Counted from the first letter of the stretch, positions 24,376-35,263 are shown. The stretch is DNA of 64,000 nucleotides from Bin87 sp965220105 (GCA_965220105.1 OZ244811.1:1860001-1924000), one strand, 5' to 3'. Notes: generated by a model from the letters alone, not told the origin. Made by a program: numbers and translations.

Positions 24376-25158
24376 ATGACGACACGTTCGGGAAACATCC
24401 TCATCGTGGACGACGAAGCGACCTCGGCAATCGTGCGGGCGGTGTGCCGCCGGCTGGAAGACGAGGGTTGGGGTACCCAGGTGGTCAGCAAGGAGGAGCA
24501 CGGCTCCGCCGACGACATGCTCTGGGCGGCGCTGGAAGCCATCGAGGACCGGCGGCCCGACGGGGTGATACTGGACGTGCGCCTGGGTGATTATCGGGAC
24601 GACCAGTTCAAGGGCCTGGACATCCTGAAACGGATCGTGGGGCAACATCCGCACCTGCCGGTTTTGATGTTCACCCAATACAGCCAGGGCGTGGAGCGGG
24701 ACACCGTGGCCCGCAGCGCGTTGCAGGTGAACGCGCCGGTGGAGTTCATCGACAAGCTGGCGTCACCGGAGGAGGTGGCGTTGCGGATGCGCCGGCTGGT
24801 GGGCGCGGTGCCCAGATCCATCTCCATCGGCGACCGCATCGTCATCGACTCGGACGCGGAGTCGGTGCTGGTGCGGGGCGACGACGGCCAGCTGGCGGAG
24901 GTGCACGACGTGGGGGGCCGCCGGTTCCAGATACTGCGGGAGCTGGCGGAGTCGTGGTACCGCAGCCCGGGCAACCTGGTGTCATTTGACCGGCTGGAAC
25001 GGTACCTGGAAGGCGATGATACCCGCGCGTCGCTGCGGGTACGCATCCACGAGATAAAAGTGGCCGTGGGCCGGGCGTTGGGGATGCCGCTGCGGGCCAA
25101 CGACTTCATCGTCAGCGTTCGGGACCGGGGGTACCGTCTGCTGCCGCCGCGGGAATAG
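24376..25158 (+). CDS. OmpR-like response regulator
   Basis: The 260-residue protein has an N-terminal receiver domain (NILIVDDEATSAIVRAVC; phospho-acceptor Asp in DGVILDVRLGDYRDDQF; Lys in VEFIDKLASPEE) and a C-terminal winged-helix DNA-binding domain ending VSVRDRGYRLLPP. The receiver has a long loop around ADDMLWAALEAIEDRRPD. ATG 24376 is preceded by GGGAAAGAAG. The histidine kinase follows after 24 bases and is the obvious partner. Confidence 0.88.
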   Translation: MTTRSGNILIVDDEATSAIVRAVCRRLEDEGWGTQVVSKEEHGSADDMLWAALEAIEDRRPDGVILDVRLGDYRDDQFKGLDILKRIVGQHPHLPVLMFTQYSQGVERDTVARSALQVNAPVEFIDKLASPEEVALRMRRLVGAVPRSISIGDRIVIDSDAESVLVRGDDGQLAEVHDVGGRRFQILRELAESWYRSPGNLVSFDRLERYLEGDDTRASLRVRIHEIKVAVGRALGMPLRANDFIVSVRDRGYRLLPPRE

Positions 25159-25182
25159 GGAACGGGGGGTCAGGAACCGAAC

Positions 25183-26169
25183 ATGGCGATCCTGGCGGCG
25201 CGACGCATTGCGGCCTACCCGTGGCCGGCCCTGCTGGGGCTGGCGGTGGCATTGCTGGGACTGTCCGCGATGATGCTGTCGCTGTTCTTTCCCGCCGAGG
25301 CGGTGTTCCCGCAACGGTGGAGCATCGAGCCGCTGGCCTACATCGGGCTGGGCGGGGTCGTGGTGGGCCTGGGCCTGGCCATGGGGGTGTACGCCATGTC
25401 CGCCGTACGGTACCGCAACGGCAACGCCCACAACGGGGCCGACGACTGGAGCCGGCTGACCGAAAAGCAATTTGAGACCTTCCAGCACGACCTGGGCCGC
25501 CCCATGCGCCGGATACTGGGCAAGTGCCGGGAGGTGCGAGGGGTGCTGGCATCCACCGGCGAGGACGTGTCGGTAGTCGTGCACGAGCTACTGGACGAAA
25601 TCGAAGAGCAGGCTCCGTCCTTCCGTCTGATGATGGCCAACATACAGGTGATGATTAACCTGGAGACGCCGGATGCTCCCATCAACAGCTATGGTGTGGA
25701 GCCATCCGCAGTGGTCAGTCGCATCGTAGACCGGTACATGGGGCAGGCCGCGGAACAGGGCAAGGATATCGTCTGGTGGGCGGAGCCCGACGAGTTCGGG
25801 CTGGTGTATTCGGACGCCTCGGTGCTGGAACACATCATCGCCAACCTGGTGGATAACGCGCTGCGCTATGGCGGCGACGACGTGGAGATAAGCGTTACCC
25901 GGGGGGTTGCGGACTTCCTGGTGCGGGTCAGCGACAACGGCGACGGGATTCCGGCCCACTATCGAACCCACCTGTTCACCCGGGGCTGGACGCCGGAGAT
26001 GGGCCGCAGCGAGGAGAAGACGTCGTCGGGTCTGGGTCTGTACATCAGCCGCACATTGGCCACCCGGCACGGTGGGGACCTCTCGGTGGAATCGATCACC
26101 GGGCCGGCCGAGGGGCACCACACCACGTTCACGTTGACGCTGCCGCTGGGCAGCCCCGACGCCCGCTGA
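25183..26169 (+). CDS. Membrane histidine kinase
   Basis: The 328-residue kinase has two membrane helices (about residues 13-36 and 52-72) with almost no extracellular loop, so it probably senses a membrane or cytoplasmic signal. The dimerisation box is FETFQHDLGRPMRRILG, with the phospho-His in QHD. The ATPase domain shows the N box IIANLVDNALRYGG, G1 VSDNGDGIPAHYRTHLF and G2 SSGLGLYISRTLATRHGG. It is partner to the upstream response regulator. Confidence 0.88.
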   Translation: MAILAARRIAAYPWPALLGLAVALLGLSAMMLSLFFPAEAVFPQRWSIEPLAYIGLGGVVVGLGLAMGVYAMSAVRYRNGNAHNGADDWSRLTEKQFETFQHDLGRPMRRILGKCREVRGVLASTGEDVSVVVHELLDEIEEQAPSFRLMMANIQVMINLETPDAPINSYGVEPSAVVSRIVDRYMGQAAEQGKDIVWWAEPDEFGLVYSDASVLEHIIANLVDNALRYGGDDVEISVTRGVADFLVRVSDNGDGIPAHYRTHLFTRGWTPEMGRSEEKTSSGLGLYISRTLATRHGGDLSVESITGPAEGHHTTFTLTLPLGSPDAR

Positions 26170-26200
26170 CGCGGACGAAACTGACCCGAATCACGCCGCT

Positions 26201-27028
26201 TTGCGCCAGGAGATAATAGTTGTCGTAGCAGTCGGGTTGTTGGGCCTGGCTTTTCTGGCGGTGTGGGCGTTTGCGTCACCGGTTACACCGGAAGTGAGGC
26301 CGGCAGCACGCTCCACGGCCACGCCGCTGCCCACCAGGCCGCTGCCAACTCCGCCGCCAACCCGACCGTCACCCACCGCGACGCCGACGCCGACGCCGGT
26401 TCCCACGCCGCGTCCTACGGCGACCCCGGTGTCGACGCCCACGCCGCCGACGCCGACCACTCCAGCGCTAGCCCCTACCCCGCCGGCGCCGCAACTGTTC
26501 CTGGAGGTGCACCAGCCCAACGCCCTGGACGTGGTGCGTGGAGATCCGGAGGTGGAGGTGACCGGCAGGACGCTACCCCGGTCATTCGTGCAGATTTCCT
26601 ACCACAGCAGTGGCACGGACGAACGGGTTCGTTCGGCACGGGCCGGCGCCGACGGAATGTTTGCCGACCTGGTGCCCCTGGGAATCGGCGCCAACAGCCT
26701 GTCTATAGTCAGCAACGACATATTTTCCAACCAGCAGGTCCGGGTGCTGCTCCTGGTCGTGTACGACCCGGCGCCGCTGGAGCTGGCGGTGGCCGTATTG
26801 GAACCGACCAATGGCGCGCGGGTTAACGATGAGGAACTGACCGTGGTCGGGACCACGCTGCCGGGGGCGCGGGTACGCTTGAACGGCGTGATTCCGGCGC
26901 AGGTGGACGGTGACGGCAACTGGCGGGCGAGCATCGTCCTGCGGCCGGGCGCCAACGAGATCAGCGTGGTTGCCTTGCACGGGGATGAAACCGAAACGGC
27001 GACGCTCACCGTAACCTACATGCCCTAG
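26201..27028 (+). CDS. Secreted or lipid-anchored Pro/Thr-rich protein with two Ig-like modules
   Basis: About 275 residues: an N-terminal hydrophobic segment (IIVVVAVGLLGLAFLAVWAF) acting as signal or anchor, a 60-residue linker of Pro/Thr repeats (TPTPTPVPTPRPTATP), then two beta-sandwich-like modules of about 85 residues. Each opens with a typical surface-protein phrase (VHQPNALDVVRGDPEVEVTG; LEPTNGARVNDEELTVVGTT) and each has a D-G-x-(F/W) turn. It starts 31 bases after the kinase, so it may be part of the regulon or the signal-input apparatus. The start codon (TTG 26201) is uncertain. Confidence 0.7.
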   Translation: MRQEIIVVVAVGLLGLAFLAVWAFASPVTPEVRPAARSTATPLPTRPLPTPPPTRPSPTATPTPTPVPTPRPTATPVSTPTPPTPTTPALAPTPPAPQLFLEVHQPNALDVVRGDPEVEVTGRTLPRSFVQISYHSSGTDERVRSARAGADGMFADLVPLGIGANSLSIVSNDIFSNQQVRVLLLVVYDPAPLELAVAVLEPTNGARVNDEELTVVGTTLPGARVRLNGVIPAQVDGDGNWRASIVLRPGANEISVVALHGDETETATLTVTYMP

Positions 27029-27092
27029 AACGTGGGGCAGAGCGTGCGGCGTGATACCGGTGCCGCGCCCGGGCCTTTCGATTGTCCCCTAA

Positions 27093-27187
27093 TGTCATTG
27101 CGAGGAGCGAAGCGACGTGGCAATCCCGCTCATCCTGAGCCTGTCGAAGGACGCCAACGAGATTGCCACGCTGCGCTCGCAATGACA
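27093..27187. repeat. TCATTGCGAG palindromic element, complete (95 bp)
   Basis: Arms TGTCATTGCGAGGAGCGAAG (27093) and the inverted CGCTGCGCTCGCAATGACA (ending 27187) flank an internal CATCCTGAGCCTGTCGAAGG. It can fold into a long hairpin. Related copies are at 9468, 19793 and 35125. It is non-coding and resembles a MITE or REP-type element. Confidence 0.8.
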
Positions 27188-27227
27188 TTGCCGATAATCG
27201 AAGACCCTGGGCGCCGCGCCCGGCGGT

Positions 27228-27256
27228 TTGCAAATTACTGAAAAATTTGCTATTAT
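27228..27256 (+). promoter_or_regulatory. dnaG-rpoD promoter
   Basis: TTGCAA (27228-27233), a 17-base spacer and TATTAT (27251-27256) lie in an AT-rich patch 42 bases before the dnaG ATG. Confidence 0.7.
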
Positions 27257-27297
27257 CATGTGGACGAAGTATCTCTATATTAGCTAACTGTACTAAT

Positions 27298-29136
27298 ATG
27301 ACGCAAATTGACGACGTAAAAAGCCGGGTGGATATCGTAGAGCTGATAGGCAGCTACGTGAACCTGCAACGTTCCGGGAACTCCTTCAAAGCCAACTGCC
27401 CCTTCCATCAGGAACGAACGCCGTCGTTCTTCGTGTTTCCCGACCGTCAGTCCTGGCATTGCTTTGGAGCGTGTGCCGAGGGCGGCGACGCTCTGACCTT
27501 CGTGATGAAGGTCGAGCGCCTGGATTTTCGCGAGGCGCTGCACCGGCTGGCCGCGCGGGTGGGCGTCACTATTACCGAACGAAACGACGCGGGACGTTCG
27601 GCAGAGTTCTACGAAATCAACGACGAGGCCCGCCGGTTTTACCAGCAGGAGTTGAGGTCGTCGGCGGCGGAATTCGTCCGGGAATACCTGGCCGGTCGAG
27701 GGTTGACTGAACAGACCGTGCAAATCTTCGAACTGGGATACAGCCCGCCGCGTGACAACCGTCTGCTGGCCCACCTCACCGGCGCCGGTTATACACCGGC
27801 AAAGCTTGTGGAGGCCGGCCTGATCCGGGAAGCCGACGATGGACGGTTCTATGACCTGTTCCGGGGCCGGCTGATTATCCCAATCCGGGAATGGTCGGGC
27901 CGGGTGGCCGGTTTCGGCAGCCGGGCGCTGGATGAATCGGCGGTGGCTAAATACATCAATACGCCGCGCACCCCGGTGTTCGACAAGTCGCGGATTCTGT
28001 ACGGAATGCACCTGGCCAAGGAACCGGTGCGCCAGCACGGGGCAGTCATCGTGGAAGGTTACATGGACGCCATCATGGCCCACCAGCATGGCTACGACAA
28101 CGTGGTGGCATCCATGGGCACGGCGTTGACGGAGCAGCAGGTAACCCAGGTGCGACGGTTGACCAACCGGGTGACGATGGCGCTGGACGGCGACGCGGCC
28201 GGCCGCAACGCCACGTTGCGGAGCCTGGAGTCGTCCTGGGGGGTGTTTCAGCAGCGGGAGGCTCGGCCTTCCAATGGGGCCGCGGGGTCGGTGTTGCAGC
28301 CGCCGGAAGCCCTGGAGCTTCACATAGCCGAATTGCCGGCTGGGCAGGACCCGGACGACCTGATTCGCGAAACCCCGGACCGGTGGCCCGAATTTCTATC
28401 GGACGCCGCGCCGCTGTTCGACTACCTGCTAGGATCGCTGACGGCCCGGGCGGATATGACTACGACGGACGATCGAGCCTGGGTGGCTCGCGCCATGTTG
28501 CGGTTTGTGGCACAGATACCGGACCCGATCCGCCGGGACATGCACCTGGACGAGCTTTCCAGCCGGCTGGACGTAAACATAGAGACGCTGCATGCCGCCA
28601 TGCCGGCGGCCCGTCAACCAGCAGAGCCCCGGAGACAGCGTTCGGCAGCGTCCCGGGCAGAGGATGCGACGCCGCAGCCGTTGCGCGACGCCAACGCCGC
28701 CGAAGAGTATTGCCTGGCCCTGTTGTTGCAGCACTGGGACGAACTGGGCCCGCAGGCGGCCACCACCGTATCTTCGGATTGGTTCACCAGGGCGGAAAAT
28801 CGGGAAATCCACCGCAGCATTATCGATACCGGGCACGCCATTATCGCTGGTGACGCCGAAGCTCCACCGTCGGTTTTGCCGGTGGCCCCGGAGTTGGAGT
28901 CGCACGTGCAAGGGTTGCGGAATCGGAAACTGGCCCTGTCCAAGGCTACAGAGTTGGAACGGGCCTGGCGACAGATCAAATTGAGGATTGAGCAGGAATA
29001 CCTGAACAGTCAGATATCGCAATTGCTCGCCGTCCTGGAAGACAGCGCAGACTGGGACTCTCCCGTAGCCGGCCAGGTGCAGGCCGGCAACGAACGGGTC
29101 CGCGAGATAAATCGAGAATTGACCGGCGTCATCTAG
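27298..29136 (+). CDS. dnaG: DNA primase
   Basis: The 612-residue primase lays RNA primers at replication forks. The N-terminal zinc finger has Cys34, His37, Cys55 and Cys59 (NCPFHQERTPSFF; WHCFGACAEGGD, a C-x3-C variant). The TOPRIM domain shows VIVEGYMDAIMAHQHGYDNV and TMALDGDAAGRNA. The C-terminal helicase-binding part (EEYCLALLLQHWDELGP) is present. ATG 27298 begins at the family start (MTQIDDVKSRVDIVELI); the longer open frame runs back into the repeat. rpoD follows after 48 bases. Confidence 0.96.
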   Translation: MTQIDDVKSRVDIVELIGSYVNLQRSGNSFKANCPFHQERTPSFFVFPDRQSWHCFGACAEGGDALTFVMKVERLDFREALHRLAARVGVTITERNDAGRSAEFYEINDEARRFYQQELRSSAAEFVREYLAGRGLTEQTVQIFELGYSPPRDNRLLAHLTGAGYTPAKLVEAGLIREADDGRFYDLFRGRLIIPIREWSGRVAGFGSRALDESAVAKYINTPRTPVFDKSRILYGMHLAKEPVRQHGAVIVEGYMDAIMAHQHGYDNVVASMGTALTEQQVTQVRRLTNRVTMALDGDAAGRNATLRSLESSWGVFQQREARPSNGAAGSVLQPPEALELHIAELPAGQDPDDLIRETPDRWPEFLSDAAPLFDYLLGSLTARADMTTTDDRAWVARAMLRFVAQIPDPIRRDMHLDELSSRLDVNIETLHAAMPAARQPAEPRRQRSAASRAEDATPQPLRDANAAEEYCLALLLQHWDELGPQAATTVSSDWFTRAENREIHRSIIDTGHAIIAGDAEAPPSVLPVAPELESHVQGLRNRKLALSKATELERAWRQIKLRIEQEYLNSQISQLLAVLEDSADWDSPVAGQVQAGNERVREINRELTGVI

Positions 29137-29184
29137 CCGGTTGCCTTGCACCAACATCATCGCTACCGCAATAACGGAGGATAT

Positions 29185-30969
<1,785 letters not shown>

Positions 30970-31004
30970 GCGAGCAGCGACGCGCTGCGATCACGCACCT
31001 GTGG

Positions 31005-31035
31005 TGGGGCAATCCGAAAGGTTGCCCCATTTTTT
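31005..31035 (+). terminator. Intrinsic terminator after rpoD
   Basis: TGGGGCAA and TTGCCCCA form an eight-base stem with a loop of about nine bases, followed by TTTTT. Confidence 0.88.
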
Positions 31036-31166
31036 CATGGCGCGGAGGTTATTGGTGGTGCAAAACGCCGAAACCCTGTTTGCAAATGTCAGGGCATCGG
31101 CGGGATGGCCGTTGCTATACTCCCACGGGAATACCCGGATACATCAGGTTCAGGGAGGTGAGATCG

Positions 31167-31361
31167 GTGGAAGCCATGGAAATGCCCATCTGTCAGCAGT
31201 GCAATATTGGGACGCTCGTGCCGTTGTCCGACTACGGGGCGCAGGGCGCGGCGGTGCACTATAAAGCCTGGACATGCACGAACCCGCCGTGCGGGTACAA
31301 CATAAAGATCCGTAACGGCGACATTTTCGTGAATGAACCAATCCGAGCCGGTCGGCAATAG
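31167..31361 (+). CDS. Small zinc-ribbon protein
   Basis: A 64-residue protein with two cysteine knuckles, CQQCNIGTLVPL and CTNPPCGYNIKIRNG, the pattern of a zinc ribbon. GTG 31167 is chosen because GGGAGG lies eight bases upstream; nearby ATG codons at 31176 and 31182 are alternatives. It is isolated between rpoD and the sortase-like gene. Function unknown; nucleic-acid binding or a small redox/structural role are the usual options. Confidence 0.65.
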   Translation: MEAMEMPICQQCNIGTLVPLSDYGAQGAAVHYKAWTCTNPPCGYNIKIRNGDIFVNEPIRAGRQ

Positions 31362-31473
31362 TCGCGGCTGACCCTCGCACGGCGCGGCGATTACATCCGG
31401 GTTCGTCCGGATGCGCCGGCGCCGGGCCGCGTGCGGTCTTCAATTCAAACGTAACCAACGGCAGGGTAAAGAG

Positions 31474-32238
31474 ATGGAGATTGGTCTGGACTACATGCAC
31501 ATGCGGAGCCGGGCGCAGCGCTACGGTTTGCGTTGGGCCGGCACAGCAATCGTATTGGCTGGCCTGGCGTTGGTACTGGCCGGCGGGATTTATTACGGCC
31601 ACATCTTCTGGTTGCGGGCAGAGTTGGACAGTTACGCGGCCCAGCGCGAGGACGTGGCGGCAATTGAAGGGATCAGCGTCCAGACCGACGGCAATCGGAG
31701 CGCTACCGTGGCTCCGTTGGCGTTGCAAGGCGGCGCTTTCCTGGAGCGCATTGACGAACTGGGATTCATACCGGTTCCCGCAGAAGGCGCCGCTGCGCCG
31801 GGAACGCAACCGGCGGCCAAGCGGCTGTCCATATCCTCGTTGGGTATTGATGCCAGGATTGACGGTATCGGCGTGACAGGCGAGTCAATTGTGAACTATG
31901 CGTCGGGAATGAGCCCGACCGGGCAGCTTGCTACCTCGGCCAATCCTGGGGAGCAGGGAGCGATGTGGTTCTTTGGCCCAGCCGGTAGCGGTTCCAACGG
32001 TTTCGGTTCTTTGACCGACGCGCACCTGTTGTTAAATCGGGGCGAGGATCTGCTGGTAATCATAAACAATGGGTCGCAGGAGTTTCTGTACCTGGGTACC
32101 CACACCGACGTGATAGGCGCGTCGGAGTTGCAATTATCCAGCACGGATCGGGCGACCGTGCACCTGGCCGTACCGGTGCCGACCGGGCTGTACGACCACT
32201 TCCTGGTACTCAGCGGGGAGTTGGTGGGGATGCGGTAA
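31474..32238 (+). CDS. Sortase-fold membrane protein lacking catalytic residues
   Basis: The 254-residue protein has an N-terminal membrane helix (IVLAGLALVLAGGIYYGHIF) and a C-terminal domain with the layout of Chloroflexota sortases: KRLSISSLGIDARIDGIGV, NPGEQGAMWFFGPAGSG, LTDAHLLLNRGEDLLV, then THTDVIGASEL and the final strands. In active sortases these positions hold His (AGH), Cys (TLxTC) and Arg. Here they read FFGPAGS, TVHLAVPVP and LYDHFLVL, so the triad appears absent. It is probably a structural or binding protein of sortase ancestry. ATG 31474 follows a purine-rich GGGTAAAGAG. Confidence 0.65.
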   Translation: MEIGLDYMHMRSRAQRYGLRWAGTAIVLAGLALVLAGGIYYGHIFWLRAELDSYAAQREDVAAIEGISVQTDGNRSATVAPLALQGGAFLERIDELGFIPVPAEGAAAPGTQPAAKRLSISSLGIDARIDGIGVTGESIVNYASGMSPTGQLATSANPGEQGAMWFFGPAGSGSNGFGSLTDAHLLLNRGEDLLVIINNGSQEFLYLGTHTDVIGASELQLSSTDRATVHLAVPVPTGLYDHFLVLSGELVGMR

Positions 32239-32262
32239 CGCCGCCCGCACCCAACATGTTGG

Positions 32263-32297
32263 AAGGCCCTGGTCCGAACGTCCGGGGCTTTTTTTGC
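32263..32297 (+). terminator. Intrinsic terminator after the sortase-like gene
   Basis: GGCCCTGGTCC and GTCCGGGGC pair imperfectly around GAAC and are followed by seven T. Confidence 0.75.
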
Positions 32298-32344
32298 CAC
32301 CTTGGTGTCGAGCGAGTCGGGTATCAGGCGAAGGGCTGGGAGGC

Positions 32345-33589
32345 CTAGCGAACCGGTGACGATATGCTGTTATTCACACGAATACGCAATTCCTGAATCC
32401 GTCGACCCCGGACCTGGGTAACCTCGATGGTTACGACACCGGCCTGAACCTGGTCGCCCACTGCCGGCATCCGGCCCAATTGAGAATACACGTAACCGCC
32501 GATGGTGTTGACGTCCCCGTAGTCCAGCGGAACCCCGACGACCTCGGCGACGTCTTCGATGGGAAGGGTGGCGTTGACCAACCACGACCCGTCAGCGGCG
32601 CGGGCAGGGTCGTCGTCGTTGGGGTCGGTAAATTCGTCCTCGATTTCGCCGACGATTTCTTCGAGCACGTCTTCCAGGGTTACGATGCCTTCAACCCCGC
32701 CGTATTCGTCGACGACGATGCCCATTTGCAGGGATTTGTTACGCATCAGGAGCAGCAGGTCGTCCAGCGCCATGTTTTCCGCGACGAACTCCGGCTCACG
32801 CATGATGCTTTCCAGGGCAGCGTCGGTAGCCCCGTCGGCCAGTGTCACCAGGACGTCGCTGATATGCACGATTCCAACCACATCGTCCATGGTGCCACGG
32901 TAAACGGGCAGGCGGGTGTGTTTGCTGGATGCCAGGGTATCCACGACGGCGGACAGGGGTGATGACACTTCCACGGCGTCTATATCCAGGCGGGGCACCA
33001 TGATATGCAGCGCATCCCGGTCGTCCATGCGGCTGATTGATCGCACCATGTCGATATCGTACTGGTCCAGGTTGAGCAATTCATCCGGTGTCAGCGGAAC
33101 GGCCAGCGATGTGCCAGCTTCGGGGTGGTCATTGGTCGCATCGGCGCCATTGCCGTTGTGACCGTTCCCGTTGCTGTCGTTGTGATGGAGCGGGACAGCG
33201 TCCACCAGCCATCGTCCGGGCCGGGCCAATCGCCGGGCCAATCCGGGGAAGGCGATGACTAACGCTCTGCCGGCGTAGTCCAGGGCTATGAGGATGAATG
33301 CGGCGGCGGCGGCGACTGCGGCCATCAATCCAGCCAGAGGCCAGCCGGCGGCATCCGGGGCGCTTGGCGAATTGAGTCCGAGGGTAACTGCCAGTACGAT
33401 GGCCGAAGCGCCCGTGAGGGCCGCCGCGGCGACTCTGACAATCCTGACCAGTCTGGGTTGGTCAGGCACTCCCACCAGCATCATGTGCGGGGGCGTGCTC
33501 CGGGCCGAGAACACCACGCTGGTCCAGCCAAACAGCAACAGCGAAGCGGCCAAGAATAATAACGGTGGTAAGCTACTGTCGGTATCCAA
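32345..33589 (-). CDS. CBS-domain/transporter-associated membrane protein (CNNM/HlyC-CorC family)
   Basis: The 414-residue protein has an N-terminal part with about three hydrophobic helices (residues 8-28, 50-70, 83-105), a poly-Asn/Gly linker, a CBS pair (IMVPRLDIDAVEVSSPLSAV, HTRLPVYRGTMDDVVGIVHI, MGIVVDEYGGVEGIVTLEDV) and a C-terminal CorC/HlyC domain (LPIEDVAEVVGVPLDYGDVN, TIGGYVYSQLGRMPAVGD). Related proteins are linked to magnesium or cobalt efflux. The membrane part is shorter than a full CNNM/DUF21 domain. It lies downstream of glmU, 55 bases away. Confidence 0.85.
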   Translation of the reverse strand: MDTDSSLPPLLFLAASLLLFGWTSVVFSARSTPPHMMLVGVPDQPRLVRIVRVAAAALTGASAIVLAVTLGLNSPSAPDAAGWPLAGLMAAVAAAAAFILIALDYAGRALVIAFPGLARRLARPGRWLVDAVPLHHNDSNGNGHNGNGADATNDHPEAGTSLAVPLTPDELLNLDQYDIDMVRSISRMDDRDALHIMVPRLDIDAVEVSSPLSAVVDTLASSKHTRLPVYRGTMDDVVGIVHISDVLVTLADGATDAALESIMREPEFVAENMALDDLLLLMRNKSLQMGIVVDEYGGVEGIVTLEDVLEEIVGEIEDEFTDPNDDDPARAADGSWLVNATLPIEDVAEVVGVPLDYGDVNTIGGYVYSQLGRMPAVGDQVQAGVVTIEVTQVRGRRIQELRIRVNNSISSPVR

Positions 33590-33644
33590 ACTTGTGACCC
33601 CTTTGCCAGCGTCAAACGGCGTGGCGGCGGGTCATCCGTTCTCC

Positions 33645-35039
33645 CTAATCTGCTTTTGGCAATAGTCTAGCAGGTACTCCGACCGCCCGTCTACCGCTGG
33701 GGATGTCTTTGGTGACCACTGTGCCCGCGCCGGTGGCCGCCCCGTCACCCACGTTCACCGGAGCGATGAGCATCGTATCGCTGCCGATGAAGGCCCGTTC
33801 GCCGATCTCGGTGGTATGTTTGTCGACCCCGTCGTAGTTGCACGTGACGGCGCCGGCCCCGATGTTCACTTCCGCCCCGATGTTGGCGTCGCCCAGATAG
33901 CAAAAATGTCCAGCCGCGGTGTTGGGTCCCACGCGGGAGTTTTTGACTTCTACGAAGTTGCCCAGGTGTACGCCGGTTGCGATGGCCGCGCCGGGTCTCA
34001 GATGGCTGAAGGGGCCGACGGTAACGTCGTGGGAAACGCGCGCGCCCTCGAGGAATGACGCCACCACTCGGCACCGGTCTCCGATGTGGGTGTCCTCGAT
34101 GACCGAGTTGGGCCCGATGCGGCAGTCTTCCCCGATGCTGGTGTTGCCGGAGAGCGCGGTGTTGGGCAGAAGCACGGTATCCATACCGATTGAAACGTCG
34201 GCGTCGATGTAGGTGGTAGCCGGGTCGGATACGGTTACGCCGTTGGCCATCCAGTGGCGCGTGATCCGGTCCCGCAGCACCACTTCCACGGCGGCGAGCT
34301 GTTCCCGGTTGTTCACGCCCATGGCCTCGTCGGGCAGGGCGATGGGCATGGCGGCGACGTCCTCACCCCGGTCGGCGGCCATGGCTACCAACGCAGTCAG
34401 GTAGCGTTCCCCCGATGGCGACGGAGGCACGGTTGAGATATTTCGGGAGAGCCAACCTCCGTCAAAGCAGTAAACGCCGGTGTTGACTTCGGCGGGCCCG
34501 TAGCTCGTGCGAGGTCGGTCGGAGGCTTCGACGATGGCGCTGACAGCACCTACCCGGCCGTCGCTGGTGACGCTGGCCCGCTCGATCCGGCCCAGGTCTT
34601 CGGCGAATACGTCGGACGCCGAGAGAACCGTCATGCACCGGCTGGGCACAGAGATGTGCTCCTGCACGAGTTTTTGCAGAGATTCTTGGCGAACCAGGGG
34701 AGTATCACCAGCCATGACGACCACGACGCGCGGTGGTTCGGTGAAGGCAGTGAGCGCGTTAGCCACCGCGTCGGCGGTGCCGTCCGGCGAGGGCTGGAGG
34801 GCGTAGGTGACGTCGTCACCCAGCAGTGTTGAAATGCCGTCGGAGTTGTCCGGGCCGGTGACCACGACGGTTTGTTGCACACCGCAGCTGGTCAGCAGGT
34901 CCACGGGGAAGCGGATGAGCTCCCGGCCGGCGGCCCGGTGCAGGGGTTTGGGGATGCGCGATTGCATCCGGCTGCCGCGGCCGGCGGCCAGGATTACCCC
35001 CACAACGTCGTGCATCGGTTGAGAACTGGCGACCATCAT
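33645..35039 (-). CDS. glmU: Bifunctional UDP-N-acetylglucosamine pyrophosphorylase / glucosamine-1-phosphate acetyltransferase
   Basis: The 464-residue GlmU makes UDP-GlcNAc for cell-surface glycans. The N-terminal uridylyltransferase has LAAGRGSRMQSRIPKPLHR, LQPSPDGTADAVANAL and VVVMAGDTPLV. The C-terminal left-handed beta-helix has hexapeptide repeats, LGNFVEVKNS and NIGAGAVTCNYDGVDKHTTE, which includes the acetyl-CoA site. GGAGGGGGAA precedes ATG 35039. Presence implies UDP-GlcNAc use even if a classical peptidoglycan wall is absent. Confidence 0.95.
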   Translation of the reverse strand: MMVASSQPMHDVVGVILAAGRGSRMQSRIPKPLHRAAGRELIRFPVDLLTSCGVQQTVVVTGPDNSDGISTLLGDDVTYALQPSPDGTADAVANALTAFTEPPRVVVVMAGDTPLVRQESLQKLVQEHISVPSRCMTVLSASDVFAEDLGRIERASVTSDGRVGAVSAIVEASDRPRTSYGPAEVNTGVYCFDGGWLSRNISTVPPSPSGERYLTALVAMAADRGEDVAAMPIALPDEAMGVNNREQLAAVEVVLRDRITRHWMANGVTVSDPATTYIDADVSIGMDTVLLPNTALSGNTSIGEDCRIGPNSVIEDTHIGDRCRVVASFLEGARVSHDVTVGPFSHLRPGAAIATGVHLGNFVEVKNSRVGPNTAAGHFCYLGDANIGAEVNIGAGAVTCNYDGVDKHTTEIGERAFIGSDTMLIAPVNVGDGAATGAGTVVTKDIPSGRRAVGVPARLLPKAD

Positions 35040-35124
35040 TTCCCCCTCCGGGGCCGGCCGTATCCCGGGTCTCCGCCCGGTTGGGATTATAGCAGGGGGG
35101 TCCTCACGCGTACCCACTATAATC

Positions 35125-35233
35125 TGTCATTGCGAGGAGCACAGCGACGTGGCAATCTCGATGAGGTTGAACACACGTCGGCGAATCGCCGTTGCTACGA
35201 CGACGAGATTGCCACGCTGCGCTCGCAATGACA
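35125..35233. repeat. TCATTGCGAG palindromic element, complete (109 bp)
   Basis: Arms TGTCATTGCGAGGAGCACAG (35125) and CGCTGCGCTCGCAATGACA (to 35233) flank a different centre (GTTGAACACACGTCGGCG) from the copy at 27093, which shows the arms are conserved while the centre varies. Confidence 0.8.
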
Positions 35234-35263
35234 AAGCGGGCACGCATGAGCGGAGGAGTCGGG

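Noticed and set aside
24231..24590. 119-residue frame overlapping the response regulator start
   Set aside because: No ribosome site, Arg/Gly-rich shadow of the receiver domain.
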